Notes under the pieces: generated by a model
Databases searched by the model: none
What the model was told of the DNA's origin: nothing
Seen by the model: the letters and a program-made list of their open reading frames with translations, nothing else
Position numbers and translations under genes: made by a program
From: Simmondsia chinensis
Taxonomy: Eukaryota; Streptophyta; Magnoliopsida; Caryophyllales; Simmondsiaceae
NCBI GenBank assembly: GCA_018398585.1
Contig: JAGTTD010000026.1
Span: 2,113,001-2,177,000, forward strand
Direction: 5' to 3'
Length of the DNA: 64,000 bases
Shown here: one piece after another, positions 1-10,940 of the stretch
Layout: every line of letters starts with the position of its first letter
Numbering within the stretch: position 1 is the stretch's first letter

Positions 1-163
1 CTAAATCAAAAATGAGTTCAAATTGGTCGGGTATGGCCCGGGTTGGTTACTAATCGGTCTTGCACTGGAACGACCGGGTTTTAAATCGGTTCAGTCCTCG
101 ATTTCATGATTTGACGTAATTCGATCTTCGTTCCATTCTTGGACCAATGTGCACCCCTAGTTT
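1..163. repeat. hAT-type MITE fragment, cut by the window edge
   Basis: A stretch rich in CGGTC/GACCGG motifs ends with GTGCACCCCTAG at about 152-163. The same composition and a mirror-image end (TAGGGGTGCACAT) are seen at 10184-10690, so both look like copies of one non-autonomous family. The left end lies outside the window. Class assignment to hAT is by terminal resemblance only. Confidence 0.45.
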
Positions 164-366
164 TTGACTGTATAAAAATTTTAGGGTCATGTTATTAGAA
201 AATTGTTATTACCAGAGCATGATTGTAGTTTTCGAGAAAATTTTATGGTTCTCATTGTATATAAATCACATTATCGCTTTCACAATAAATTTTTTTTTCC
301 TATGAGAAAAACAACTCCCAATTTTATAGTGTTATTTAAGCCAGAATATATACTTTTAATGGTTAT

Positions 367-750
367 TTATATCAAGGGTTATTTACATCAAAAGTCCCCG
401 TACTTTTCTTATTATGTCAATTTAGTCTTTATACTTTTAATTATGTCAATTTAGTCCCTCTATAATTCAAATTGTGTCAATTTATTCCTCACTCAAATCT
501 AAGTTAAGTTATTGACGTAATTTTTTTTTTGCACATTTACTAAAAATCCAACATTTGACTCAATTTAACCAACTCATGGCCGAACAATTAGAAATTTCAT
601 TAAAGACTTAGCATAAATTTTGCACCAGGGACCAAATTAACACAATATCAATTGTAGAGAGTCTAAATTGATACAATTAAAAGTACAATGACTAAATTGG
701 CACAATGGACAAAGTACAGGAACTATTGGTGTAAATAACCCTTATATAAA
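367..750. mobile_element. Mutator-type MITE with 9-bp target duplication
   Basis: The element is 376-741 (366 bp). It begins GGGTTATTTACA and ends with the reverse complement TGTAAATAACCC; the inverted similarity continues for more than 50 bp (motifs such as GTCAATTTAGTC on one side and GACTAAATTGGCAC on the other). It is flanked by TTATATCAA at 367-375 and TTATATAAA at 742-750, an 8/9-matching 9-bp duplication as expected for Mutator-like elements. It has no coding capacity. Confidence 0.75.
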
Positions 751-917
751 AGATCTCTATACTTTTCTCGTTGTGTCAATTAGTTCTTATACTTTTAATT
801 ATGTCAATCTAATTCCTCTACAATTTATATTATGTCAATTTTAGTCATTTGGTTAAATTTATGTTAAATTATTAACATAATTTTTAAGAAGACAATTATA
901 TTAGATGCAAATAACCC
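751..917. repeat. Partial second copy of the Mutator-type MITE
   Basis: Directly after the intact MITE the same internal words recur (TGTGTCAATTAGTTC, CTTTTAATTATGTCAAT), and the copy ends in GCAAATAACCC at 907-917. It looks like an older relative truncated by or next to the 376-741 insertion. The following 918-1223 is AT-rich and shows nothing I can name. Confidence 0.45.
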
Positions 918-1223
918 ACTATAATTCCACTCATTGGCTCATTTTAACTAAATGTATGCCCAGAACACTAAAATTTTATTAACAACTTAATATAAATTTC
1001 CATTAAGGACTAAATTTACATTATTTTAATTATACATGTATTAAAAATAAAAAGTCAATTTTAGAAGCACTATATTCTAGATTTATTTTTGTTTTATTTT
1101 CAATTTAGCTTAAATTAGAATAATAATAAAAATAAAAAATAAAAAATCACAAAATATCATTTTCAAAATAAGATTTTAGTTCTGTATTCGTTTATAGAAG
1201 TGCTTGATTGATTTGGTAAAAAA

Positions 1224-1418
1224 GTGTGGAACAGGTTAATCATCAACAAAACCAAGCGTCTCTGCCACTTTGCCACAGTTTATGGCATATGAGAAGAGCG
1301 GAATAAGAGAATTTTTGGTAGAGACAGTCAGTCAGAGCGCCAGATTTTGGACCTTATTCAACAAGCAATGTGGACCAAATTAAATTTTTTAGATATTAGT
1401 GCTCCTTGGCTTCTATAG
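1224..1418 (+). pseudogene. LINE ORF2 C-terminal remnant
   Basis: In one frame this reads as a short peptide with EERNKRIFG in the middle and a stop at 1416-1418, with one internal TGA. The pattern (W/I)xERNxRIF near the end of the protein is typical of the region after the reverse transcriptase in plant L1-type LINE ORF2. A G/T-rich tail of about 150 bp follows, as in LINE 3' UTRs, but I see no polyA tail or target duplication. The rest of ORF2 is absent, so this would be a strongly 5'-truncated copy. Assignment rests on a short motif and is moderate. Confidence 0.45.
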
Positions 1419-2223
1419 TTATGTTTATGTATTTTTGAATTCCTTTTCCTTTGTTTTGATCCTCTTGGGGTTGTGAGTCTCGTTCTTCTTGAGTTTCTTG
1501 TAGGTTGCTTTATTGTGTCGTATTGGTTGATATATACATGTAGTATTCTCGCTTGCTATTTGACCCAAGAAGCCTATAAATACAAGCGACACCAAGCAGA
1601 TCCTGGGGGCATTTGTCATTTCATTTTTTTTATTTCGTCTTCTATCATTCAATTAATTCATTATCATAATATATATAATAAGATATCAAGGTTTAAAAAT
1701 TTTAGCACTTAGATACTTTGAGATCAAAAAGTTTTACATGACAAATTTTTATTGGAAGATATTGACATGGTAAATAGCATATGTACGTGTCATTAGTTAG
1801 AATTTGGTGATTTCTACACCAAAATGTAATGACAGACTAATAACTTCGATGATATATGGTTATCTTTAATCAGAGTGTTCTGTAGGGACATAACCTCGTA
1901 GTAGAGTATCACCAAGTGCCAACAATGCAACTAGAGTTTAATCCCACTAGAGAGGTTGTGGATCCCCGTTAAGGTAAGAAAGGGCCTTACCTATCTCACC
2001 AGTGCTTCCCATACCGACACAAAGCGCTGACTCTCATAGACCCGTGGGGTCAAAGTGTGAGGAAAGGCCTCGAGTGACTACTAATAGATGCAGCAAATAT
2101 TGAGGAGTCTCGTGACAATAAAGGCTAGCAATAGTTACATATGGGGTGAAAGTCGGTCGAGGGCTAATAGGCAACTGGGTAGTCAAAACATGCTTGTCTA
2201 GACTTGCAGGAAAACAAGACAAG
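1419..2223. other. No gene recognised
   Basis: The G/T-rich end of the LINE remnant is followed by unremarkable AT-rich sequence. Open frames in this stretch are short, overlap on both strands and show no domain. Confidence 0.6.
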
Positions 2224-2742
2224 ATTAGCTAAAATGGTGGCAAAATGTGACCCAACCCATTTGACTCGCTATCCAACCCGACCTTAACCCAAAGTTAAAA
2301 TTTGTTGGGTCCGAACCCGAAAATGAACCGACCCAAATTTGACTAGGCCCTAATTTGACCCGAGCCGAGACGCGACCCGTGATGACCTGAGACTTGAATA
2401 AGACTTGTCCTCTATTATGAAATTATCCAATAAAAATCCATTTTATCATAGAATCTTAATAGAATGATAATTGCAGTCATTTTGTTGTGTAGTTTTAGTT
2501 ATAATTTTCAAGGTTAAATAAATATATTATTAAAATAATAATGGGTCAACTTAAAATCTGAGTTGACCTAAGGATACTCAACCCGAGGTTTACTGAACCC
2601 AACGTCAATCCAAACCGAGACTGACCTGACCTGAGGTTGACACAAACCCGAGGATGACCCAACCCAAGTCTGACCAGATCCGAGATAAATCCAATATGAC
2701 ATTAACCTAACCCAACCCGACCCGATTGTCAGGTCTGGTGGT
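2224..2742. repeat. Degenerate CCGACCC/TGACCC repeat region
   Basis: Short degenerate units (ACCCGACCC, TTGACCCGA, AACCCGAGG) repeat irregularly around an AT-rich core at about 2400-2550, giving an ACCC-rich sequence on both sides. A related but TGACTC-rich region lies at about 32820-33500. It is probably a non-autonomous element rich in internal repeats. The following 2743-2935 holds nothing recognised. Confidence 0.5.
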
Positions 2743-2935
2743 GCTAGAACTATTGCACATATTGTTGTAAAGACCTGTATTTTATTTCTTTTTTAAAAAT
2801 ATAACATTTTAATCAAGGATTTATTTATTTATTTTTGTATAAATTTTGATGAAAATAGTTAAACTAAAATATTATTTCACCTAATATGCGGATTAAAAAA
2901 TGTAAACATATGGCAAGAAATTATTTCCATTACAT

Positions 2936-5708
2936 TTTAAGGTAGTGTTTTCCACATTTAAAACATCAAGTTTCTCTCTGCACTGTAAAAGCAACGGTAA
3001 CATCAACACACACACGCCACCCTGCTGCGACGCATGTGGGCGCGTGAGTTGCTATCCGGCGACCGAATTTCCGTCAACAGCCTCGCCGCTCTCCTACCGG
3101 TCCAGTCGTGCACATTTCCACGCATTTTGAGGATCATCCGGGTGTTCCTGCTTCAACGAGCACCGCCACCTCCTCCGAGTGTGACCTCCATTGACGGCCA
3201 CCTCGTCCTCCCCAGCAGCGCCACCATCACAGGACCTCCAAAAGCCAATACTGGACATGGAACCATCCGTCTCCCCATCCAGATTTACTGTTCACATTCC
3301 TCTCCCGACCTCCTCCTCAGCGTCACCTCCATTGCCGACCTCCCCAACAGCTTACAACCCACAATCTCCCCTAATTGCACGCCCTCTACATCTCCCCTTC
3401 ATCACCTCTCCACCATCGGCTATCAATTACAAAACAAAACCCAAAATTTCCCCTTCCTCTATTTTTACACGGCTCCCCTTTTTCCAAACACCCATGCATC
3501 AATCACACACTAAGAGACCAATGCCAATACCTGGGGAAACGGTGTCCATATTCATTGATGGCTTACCTGAGAGAACAACAAACTCCTGGCTCAAGTATGT
3601 CTTCCGTGATTTCAGGTCAATTTACGATGCTTTTGTTCTTGCTAAGAGGAGGATGAGGTCTAGATGCTCGTATGGCTTTGTTCGGTTTAATGATCCGAGG
3701 GAAGCTACTAGAGCAATTTCATCTATGAATGGTAGATGGGTGGTGGGTGCCAAGCTTAGGGTAGAATGGGCTAACCCATCCAGAAGATCGACTAAGTCAT
3801 CTGTCCGGAGCCAGCATTGTTCAAGAGTCTTCCAACAGACAAGAGCCACTGTCAGTATTCATAATCAGGATGAGATCCATCCTACTCATACCAGAGGCTA
3901 TGCGGGTTCTGACATACCAAGGATTGTGGTTTCCAACACCAACAAGAATGTGGAGGAATGGCTGCGGCAGTCTATAATTGCGCACTCGTCGGGTGAGGTG
4001 GGTCTGGATAATATTCTCACCTTTATCACAGAGAACGACCCTCACGGTTGAACCCCTAAAGGGTGAAGCACCACTACTTTTATCCTGGTTTGTGATTCCG
4101 CTGAGACTTTGAAGTCTTACCTCGGCCCGCGTCGTGAGATTCTGCTTAGGAAATTCAGTGAGGTTTCTAAATACTCTGGTGAGGTCCTTGGATCACTTAG
4201 CAGAAGGGTATGGATCGAGGTTTTTGGACTGCCTGTCCAATATTGGACTATAGAATGCTTTTCTGACCTCGCGAAAATATGGGGAAAATTAGTCAGGGTA
4301 AACTTGAGGATGTCTGCTATGAGATACATTGATGCTGCCAGAATCCTCATTGATACTTGCTCCCCTTCACTTATTCATCGAATGGTACAAGTCCATTTCA
4401 ATGGGTTGTCCCGATTGGTCCTGGTCAAAGAGGGTAGGACAGAACTGATTCCGGATTACTATCCCAGTGTTGCTGCTTTGGCAGCATTGGCCAGATTAGC
4501 AAGAGAACGGAGCTCTTCGTGAATGAATCCACACCGAGAAAATCAGTGCACCACCCTGGCGCACCATATCACAATGGCTCAACATTTCCCTGTTCATAGA
4601 ATGGCCGACGTGGGAGTTGAGGATCGTGAGAGTCGCACTATTAGGCCAGTATATGAAGGAGTAAGCATGGTCGAGCTATCGCCGGGTCAGCTTGCTTTCC
4701 ATATTGATGGTCAGTATGCCGGTAGGTGGTCTGTGGTATGCAGTTGGCCACATGCTTCTCTTCTCCATCCGTATCCCCAGCTTGATGATCACATACCAGT
4801 TCAGGAAGTACGTGGAAACCAATATCTGCCTCCTCTGCTCCAGTGGGTGGAGAGTGACATAGCTAATTCAGCTCAACCTCATGCTCAGATATCGCATATT
4901 GAGAATGCAACTAAAGACCCTGCCAGTGAGGATGATTCTGGGTCCTCGGGGTCTGTGTTTCCCCCACGTTTTGAGCCCACTGCTTTGAGCAAGTCAGAGC
5001 CTTGTATGGAGGGACCCAGTGGAGTAGGAATGAGAAAAGGAAAAGAAGTGATGACAAAAAGGAAGAGGAAAGCGTTGAAGCGTAAGGAAAAAGAGAATGA
5101 AAAGCGGGAGCTTCAGGTTTTTTTGAAAGATACGTCGCCTAGGAACAGCACACCGAAAACGACCAAGGCCTCAGGCAGGCGGAAAAAGGGGAGCGAGGCG
5201 AAACGAAGGAAATCGTCAAAGACAGCCTGGAAGAAGAAAAAGTGGAATAGGAGGAACCGGCTCGACAAGATCTCGGAAGCGGAGTATGATGAGAGGATCT
5301 TACAAGCGGAGCGGGTAATAGAGACGGGGAAAATAATAGGTTTTAATTTTGATAGTTTCGACCCACCTATGGTGGCGGACTTGCTTGTTAATTGAGGTGG
5401 TTGGGTTTTTGGTTGAGGCTTCAGTCCTGCTCGTGTTTCCTGTGCCGATTGTCTGGTTCTTCTTCTTTTGGGATCCCTGTCTGAGCTGTTTTTGGCGCGT
5501 TGTTTCTCCTGCCCCTCGTGTCTTGTATGGTCTGTACTCGATGTTTGTGGTGTCGTGTTTGAGGCAAGTGTTTGCTCCTGTTGGTTGTATTTTTGTTTTT
5601 GGTTAGCTGTTTTTGGTTCTTGTTTTGTTACGGTCGGACTCAGGCCTCGCCTAGCGAGTGGTCTGTTTGCTTAGCGACGTTTTATCAAAAAAAAAAATTT
5701 AAGGTAGT
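2936..5708 (+). mobile_element. Complete non-autonomous LINE-like element carrying only an ORF1
   Basis: The element runs 2947-5697 (2751 bp). It is bounded by a perfect 11-bp duplication TTTAAGGTAGT at 2936-2946 and 5698-5708 and ends in an 11-nt A tail at 5687-5697. That combination is the hallmark of target-primed LINE retrotransposition. Inside is one long decayed frame with an RRM and a DUF4283-like domain (ORF1 of BNR-type plant L1 LINEs), then a 290-bp G/T-rich 3' region at 5396-5686. There is no endonuclease or reverse transcriptase, yet both ends are intact, so it is not a simple 5' truncation. A second copy with the same layout lies at 54017-56285. Confidence 0.85.
3191..5395 (+). 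pseudogene. LINE ORF1 (RRM plus DUF4283-like), broken by in-frame stops
   Basis: One continuous frame of about 735 codons is interrupted by stops at 4049-4051, 4064-4066 and 4520-4522, all TGA. Residues 1-115 are Pro/Ser-rich. Residues about 118-197 form an RRM with RNP2 (IFIDGL) and RNP1 (SYGFVRF). At about 4090-4480 a DUF4283-type segment follows (RVWIEVFGLPVQYWT, then the ILIDT and LVLVKEG strands). The C-terminal part, about 5030-5260, is very Lys/Arg-rich and suits nucleic-acid binding. In BNR-type plant LINEs the ORF1 product is thought to coat the RNA. No zinc knuckle is seen. Start chosen as the first ATG of the long frame; the true start could be different because the copy is decayed. 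Confidence 0.75.
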
Positions 5709-6438
5709 AGAATATAATTTACTCTAAAAAATAATCTCCCACACAGTATGACCAAGCATGCACTCATGCCTTGTTTGGTTAACACAAGAATTGAATTTCT
5801 ATACGAAGTTGTATTTCTCATAAATTCAATTCTTTCTGCATCAATTTCAGCTAAGTACAAGTGTTTGGTTGGCAAAATAAAAAATAGAACTTCCTTAAAA
5901 ATACTAGTTAAAAACAAAGGAATTAAAATTTACCTAAAAGTCTAAGTAAGTTACTTCCTGCATTTGAAAGAATTGGAAATTGCGATGAAATTTTCACTTC
6001 CCATAGTCTGCTAATTTCTTAGTAACCAAACAAAAGAGCGAATGCCCATTCCCGTGAGTTCCGATTTCTTGCGTTTACAACCTGATAACCAACCAAGATC
6101 TCAATCTCATCTATCCCATCCTTTATATAATTTCTCGTCTAGGCGGAAAAAATATTTTCCCTTGTTTTAGGAAAAGTCAATTTCTTCTCAGTGGAGGAAA
6201 ATATTTTCCAATAGTCATGATTGTTGTTATATAATTGTGTAAGGAAACAATTGAACTTCAGATGAAAATGGTTCTCCAACAAAACAAACGGAGCCTAAAT
6301 TTCAAATGATATACATAATTTACACCCACCACTATCGGGCCAAACAACAAATCGAGCCACAAAACAGGTCCAAACCAGCATCTAGAAAGTACACCCACAA
6401 CATCCCGAGCTGTTGAGTTTGTCTCCATTCGATCTTAA
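5709..6438. repeat. MITE-like stretch with TTGTTTGGTT end
   Basis: About 5766-6297 begins CATGCCTTGTTTGGTTAAC and ends AACAAACGGAGCC, the short inverted ends often seen in hAT-like MITEs of eudicots. Similar TTTGGT...GGAAAATnTTTTCC sequences recur at about 18880-19040, 21355-21720, 24060-24430, 26930-27330 and 53270-54010. No coding capacity. No target duplication identified. Confidence 0.4.
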
Positions 6439-6970
6439 GGAATTTATCACTTAGATATGATGAGGCTAAAGGATTTATCATCTAGGTATCCTCACATTTT
6501 AATATTTACAATAAGGTACGCTATGTTCTAAAGTTTCATAATCTAAATACCCTACAACTTATTCAAATGAAATTTTAGATACCAATTGCTAACATTGCAC
6601 ATGATTCTAGTAATATGGATGCGTCCTGTTAGTATTCTACGTGAAAAAACTACTAAATTCCAACAAAAAAATCACCGGACTATAGTGAATGACAGCTATA
6701 TATTGTAAAAATCCGTTCCATGTAGGGTGATAATACATTGGACCTCGATAGAAGATACCTATCTATTGTCAAAATCGTGCTAAGCCTATGTCTTTTGACC
6801 CAAAATTCCTTGAATTCTAGCAGAAGGTACCTAGGTGATAAAATTTATAACTTCAAGATACTTAATGATAAAAACTTTAAATTTCAGGGGTATCTTGTTA
6901 TACATATTGAAACATCAAGATTTTTATACGATAAATCCTTAAACCTCTAGATACCTAAGTGATAAATTCC
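6439..6970. mobile_element. Long-TIR MITE of the TTATCACTTAG family
   Basis: The left end (GGAATTTATCACTTAGATA) and the reverse complement of the right end (GGAATTTATCACTTAGGTA) match, and the inverted similarity continues about 70 bp inward (second block TTTATCATCTAGGTATC). Related copies are at 11245-18046 (interrupted) and about 53595-53850. It ends 12 bp beyond the stop codon of the glycine-rich gene, so it lies in or next to that gene's 3' UTR. Confidence 0.6.
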
Positions 6971-6981
6971 CTAGTAGAAAC

Positions 6982-7302
6982 TTATTGAGGATTCTTTGTT
7001 AAACCGGCCGTCTCATTACCTTCAGGCCGTTTCCTGCTATCGAAATCGATGCCTTGAAACGTAACCGTGGACGATCGATATTTACTGCCAAAGGCTGTGC
7101 CGAAGCCCCATCCGAGACCTAGTCCGACGCCACAACCTCCACCTTTCAATCAAAATTCTAAGATTAGAGTTGTCCCTTGTTTGGCAATTGAGTAGAGGAG
7201 GGTAGGGGATTATTCTACCCGTATTTGGATATTCAATAGAAAGGACTAAGAATAAAGAGGGGTAAATAAGTCACCCTCGTTTGCCAAATGAGAAAGGAAA
7301 AG

Positions 7303-7333
<31 letters not shown>

Positions 7334-9812
7334 TTGTTAAGTGTCGGATTAGTTTAGTCAAATTGTGAATATGTAAATTACTTGCTTAAAACGATAAATA
7401 ATGTTGAGTTCATAAAATAAAAAAAAAGGTTTTGTCATATTATGTTGTGTCTAGGGGTGTATACGAGCTAAGTTGAGCTTGAGCTCATGAGGCTCAGTGG
7501 AACTCACTGAGTTTGGAAACTTCAAGCTTGACGGTTGAGCTCGTACCCAGCTCCACGAGCTCCAAGCTAAAGATTGTCCATTTATGTTCACTTAAGCTCA
7601 ATCTAGGTTTATCTAGGCTCGAGCTCGGTTGATTTTGGCTCAACTGTGCAAATTTATGCTACTAATATAGGCTTGTTTAGGGTCGCGAGCCTATGAGCTT
7701 GAGTTTTACCAGGCTCGGACTCAGCCGAAGCTTGCGTGTCGAGCCTTTTGAGTTGTTTCACTAGGCTCCTAAGCCGGCTCAGTTCATCTACATCCTTACC
7801 CCCCCCCCCCCCCGGTCACATACCTGCACCAAGACCCAATACGTTCAGAGGCGTGCCTGATACAACACAGAATCATACATTAGAATACGAGCAGGCGAGA
7901 TTGACTAGTTCAATTCATAACCAAACATGCAGTTTCAGTTCCGTCTGGTTCAAAGGTAAACATCTTCCTCCTGAGAACTTTTTCTCCACAAAATATTTTC
8001 AATAAAAAATTCCTTTTCCTTTAATTTGTTTGTCATTTCAATAATTCCAATTAAAGAACATGGTTTAATTCTATGACTTTGCACGGGATTTACACTTGGC
8101 GAAATTGAGGTTGCTTTAAAACATACGACATGAGAATACTGTGAAAAACGTTTTCCCCTCCATGAGGAAGGTAAAAAACTCAGGGGGCAGGTACAATTCT
8201 CTAGACTTCATTCAGCCATCTTATTTTCATAGCAAAGCAGCAACTTAATTCTCTATAAATAATTCTAACCAGAAGATTAGACTCTGACACGAGCTAGTTT
8301 TGGAGAAAATTGGGCTTTGAATCATAGCGGCAATTATTAGAGTATAAATCATTCATAAGCTTAAACTCATCATTTTAAACTTTTGGGATAGTTTTTTGAC
8401 ATATATTAGAGCCAGTTTACCAACAAGTCACAAGCTCAAATCCCAACAAATGGCCCCAATCTCAAGATTGATATGATGAGGTATCAGATATGAGGTCGAC
8501 CTATGCATTAACTACGCTTCACTAGGCATTCAAGTGAGAGGGCGTAATAGAGTATAAAATGATTCTTGAACTTTTACCTATCAACTTTTAAAATAGTAGG
8601 TTCCTTAATAGCAACAAGCAATCACCCACATCAACGAGCTTGAATCACATATTTTACCCTCTCCTTTCACAGCAGAGGAAACTAGCAAAGAAAGCAAATC
8701 CAAATAGGAAAACAAGTCTAATCGAGTTAGTAATGCATAGGCCAAGAAACTAACTACCACAAAAACTTAAGTTGATGAGGAAAAGGCCCAAGAACAATTT
8801 TACACTATAACATGGCATCTTACGAGTATTCTCATTGGACTTGAAGTGTGGATAATGCAAAAACATATCTCAAACCTATATCATAAGCTCCTGGTCAAAG
8901 GCTTTAATATTATGTCAAGGAACCAATTATCTTAAAAGAGTAAGCTGATAGATGTAAGGCCAAAAATAGTTTTATACTAAAAACTTCTACTCAAGCAAAT
9001 GCCCATTAGGCTTGCAACGTGGATAATGCATTTGTCCATCTCATACCGTATGCTTAACTTACGTTAGCATAAGAGTGGCAACTTCAGTGATTCGAATTCG
9101 TAATTACTCACACAATCAGGCCGTAATACCAGGTTAAGGAACAACTATCAAAGCTTAAGCTGCTCGATGAAGCTCAAGAAGAGTTTTATACTCACAGCAT
9201 AATCCACCAATTATTCAAAGAATACACTAACAATTCCGATGAAATTATGCAAAGAACAAAGATAAAAGATATGAACAAGAATTGTACCTCCAAATCCCCA
9301 GCCAATTCCAAAACCACAACCAACACCAAAACCTAGAAGATGAAATTCACAGTGAAATTAAGAGCCAAAAGAAAGTGTTAAATTTCATCGGGACTTAAGC
9401 CCGGATTCACAAATAAGGCCAAGTAAGTTCTGTCTTAAAACCAATTAACGTCAAATGTAGTAACCCATAAAATTTATACATCGACCTCTTCTCTTTCACT
9501 GTTAAAAACTCCACACACACGAGTCTAATATGAATCTCACATGAAAGTTATGACAGAGAATAAATCAATGTATAAACTAGTGGGTTACTCAACTCAATGC
9601 CAGTTTGTTTTAGTTAGAACCCCAGTTAGAATTATAAGTAGATCTCATATATGTGTCAATTTAGGCCTAAAGAAATTTAATGAACTCTCGTATGGGATTC
9701 AACTAAACTCAGACGCGAAATTATTAACATAAATAGGAAAAACATGAAGGAGAAGAGAGAGAATTCGAATACCGAATCCAATTCCGACGCCATCTAAAGT
9801 TGTAAGCACCAT
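6982..9812 (-). CDS. Small glycine-rich protein gene, three exons
   Basis: Proposed exons on the minus strand are 9812-9773, 9332-9288 and 7142-6982. The joins have GT at 9772-9771 and 9287-9286 and AG at 9334-9333 and 7144-7143, and phases agree, giving 81 aa with stop TAA at 6984-6982. The first 50 or so residues are a Gly/Phe/Val/Trp-rich run ([26 protein letters not shown]). The tail is hydrophilic and ordered-looking ([16 protein letters not shown]). Each exon keeps the Gly-rich pattern in frame, which supports the model because the intervening DNA does not. I recall similar short glycine-rich plant proteins of unknown function; no catalytic motif is visible. Both introns hold repeats: intron 2 carries a GAGCT repeat and two TRIM-like arrays. 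The ATG at 9812 is the first in frame with the Gly-rich exon. A further small exon could be missed. Confidence 0.65.
7308..7333. repeat. 26-nt G homopolymer
   Basis: An uninterrupted G run follows a GAAAGA-rich stretch, in sequence downstream of a possible MITE end (TTGTTTGGCAATTG at 7169). A 15-nt C run is at 7799-7813. Length is likely to vary between reads. It could form a quadruplex. Confidence 0.9.
7450..7813. repeat. GAGCT-rich dispersed repeat (hAT-MITE-like ends)
   Basis: Starts CTAGGGGTGTATACGAGC and ends CATCTACATCCTTACCCC, i.e. roughly inverted ends of the form AGGGGTGTA. The inside is a degenerate run of GAGCTTGAGCTC-like words. At least six further copies are in this window (about 19262-19760, 21925-22430, 27825-28560, 29147-29400, 43920-44385, 45712-46335), mostly in introns. 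It lies in intron 2 of the glycine-rich gene. Confidence 0.55.
8335..8613 (+). mobile_element. TRIM-like element, short-LTR family, plus orientation
   Basis: Two direct repeats of about 70 bp (8335-8401 and 8545-8613; core AGAGTATAAA...ATAGTT) flank about 143 bp. Just after the first repeat is ATATTAGAGCC, a decayed form of the TGGTATCAGAGCC primer-binding site for initiator-Met tRNA. Just before the second is a GTGAGAGGGCG purine run in the position of a polypurine tract. Layout and size fit a TRIM with unusually short LTRs. The copy is old. Confidence 0.55.
8740..9210 (-). mobile_element. Tandem TRIM-like array, short-LTR family, minus orientation
   Basis: Three LTR-like repeats in reverse orientation (about 8740-8812, 8913-8985, 9131-9207; core TCAAGGAACCAA...TTTTATAC) separated by two internal regions of about 100-150 bp. 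The decayed complement of the primer site appears before the third repeat (CCGTAATACCA at 9121-9131). It is the opposite orientation to the neighbouring array at 8335-8613, so this intron carries two opposed arrays. Confidence 0.5.
9376..9545 (-). repeat. Decayed LTR of the longer TRIM family
   Basis: Begins TGTTAAATTTCATCGGG, followed by AAAACCAATTAACGTCA and GTAGTAACCCATA, the same order of words as the LTRs at 11789-12728. It lies in intron 1 of the glycine-rich gene just upstream of exon 2. Confidence 0.5.
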
Positions 9813-10183
9813 TTCGGGTTCAATCACTCGATGTTTCTTCTGCTATATCAATTTGGTATTAAAATTAGGGTTTCTGGATAACTCAATTTACTTGAATGTT
9901 GGGTGAAGTACAAGAATTAAACCGGACGGGCTTTTTTTTTTTTGTGCTTTGTATAGTATATAACTTTCATAAATTAATAATCTCGATTAAATAATATTTT
10001 TGACCGGCCTCGACTTAGGACTAATATAGTAAATAATATCTCGATTAATTAATAAATTTTTATGATTCCTAAGATATTAATTTATCAAAATTATACTGAC
10101 ATAAAAACATTAGTGAATAGTTCATTAATTTATAAAAGTAAATAATCTTATTAGTCACAACAACAATATTAAACACCTAACAC
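9813..10183. other. Upstream region of the glycine-rich gene; nothing else recognised
   Basis: It should contain the promoter of the minus-strand gene at 9812. It is AT-rich, with a T run at about 9932-9941. I could not pick a TATA box with confidence. Confidence 0.4.
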
Positions 10184-10690
10184 ATAGGGGTGCACATTAG
10201 TCCAAAACCGACCGGATTGAAGATTAAACTATATCAAATCTCAATACCAAGAACGAGGCCATTAAAACTGGGTTAGTCCTATCCAAGACTAGTTAATCGG
10301 ACCATAAGATTTGAACTAGATTTTTTATTTAGTAAGTGCAATTATAGAAAGAAAAGTTTTCCACACAAAAGTTAAAAACTTAAAAATAATACTAATAGAT
10401 ATATATAATTTTATGACAATTTTACAATATAAATATATAATCAGTAAATAATAAAAAAGGAAATTTAATTTTCTAAGAATTTAATATTTTCATGTGCATA
10501 TAGTATATCATTATAAATTAAAATTATGTACCCAAAATATTTAATATGAAATTAATGTTAATTGGTCTTCGGTCCGGTCTTCAGATTTTCCATTCTTGGA
10601 TCAGACCAGACCGAACCGAAGATCGATTCAGCCTATATACTAAAATTGAAGACCAGATCGATATATAGCCGATTTTTGTTCGCCCCTTAT
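10184..10690. repeat. hAT-type MITE, TAGGGGTGCACAT family
   Basis: Starts TAGGGGTGCACATTAG near 10186 and ends with TTGTTCGCCCCTTA near 10676-10689, giving weak inverted ends. The flanks are rich in GACCGG/CGGTCT words and the core is AT-rich. It shares ends and composition with 1-163. Confidence 0.45.
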
Positions 10691-10940
10691 AACTTGTAGA
10701 AAATGATGGGACAATCAATAATTTCAGAGCTAAATTGATAAAATTAGCAAAATATATGGATATTTAATTTAGTTGTGGGTGTTTATTATTTTCAATTATT
10801 ATTTATTTTTTAAATGGAAAAAATATTGATGACATTAAGAAAATGTGTAATTTATTGTATTAGTGACAGTGATACATAAACGCGCTTATTAAGCGAGAAT
10901 ATACATATACATGTTTAAAATGTTGTTATACGCATATTTT

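Noticed and set aside
203..454. 83-codon open frame and similar open frames in 1-3 kb
   Set aside because: It overlaps the MITE ends, has AT-driven composition and no domain.
8335..9210. CRISPR-like array of repeats
   Set aside because: Repeats are ~70 bp with primer sites and purine tracts, in a plant intron; TRIM-like arrays explain them.
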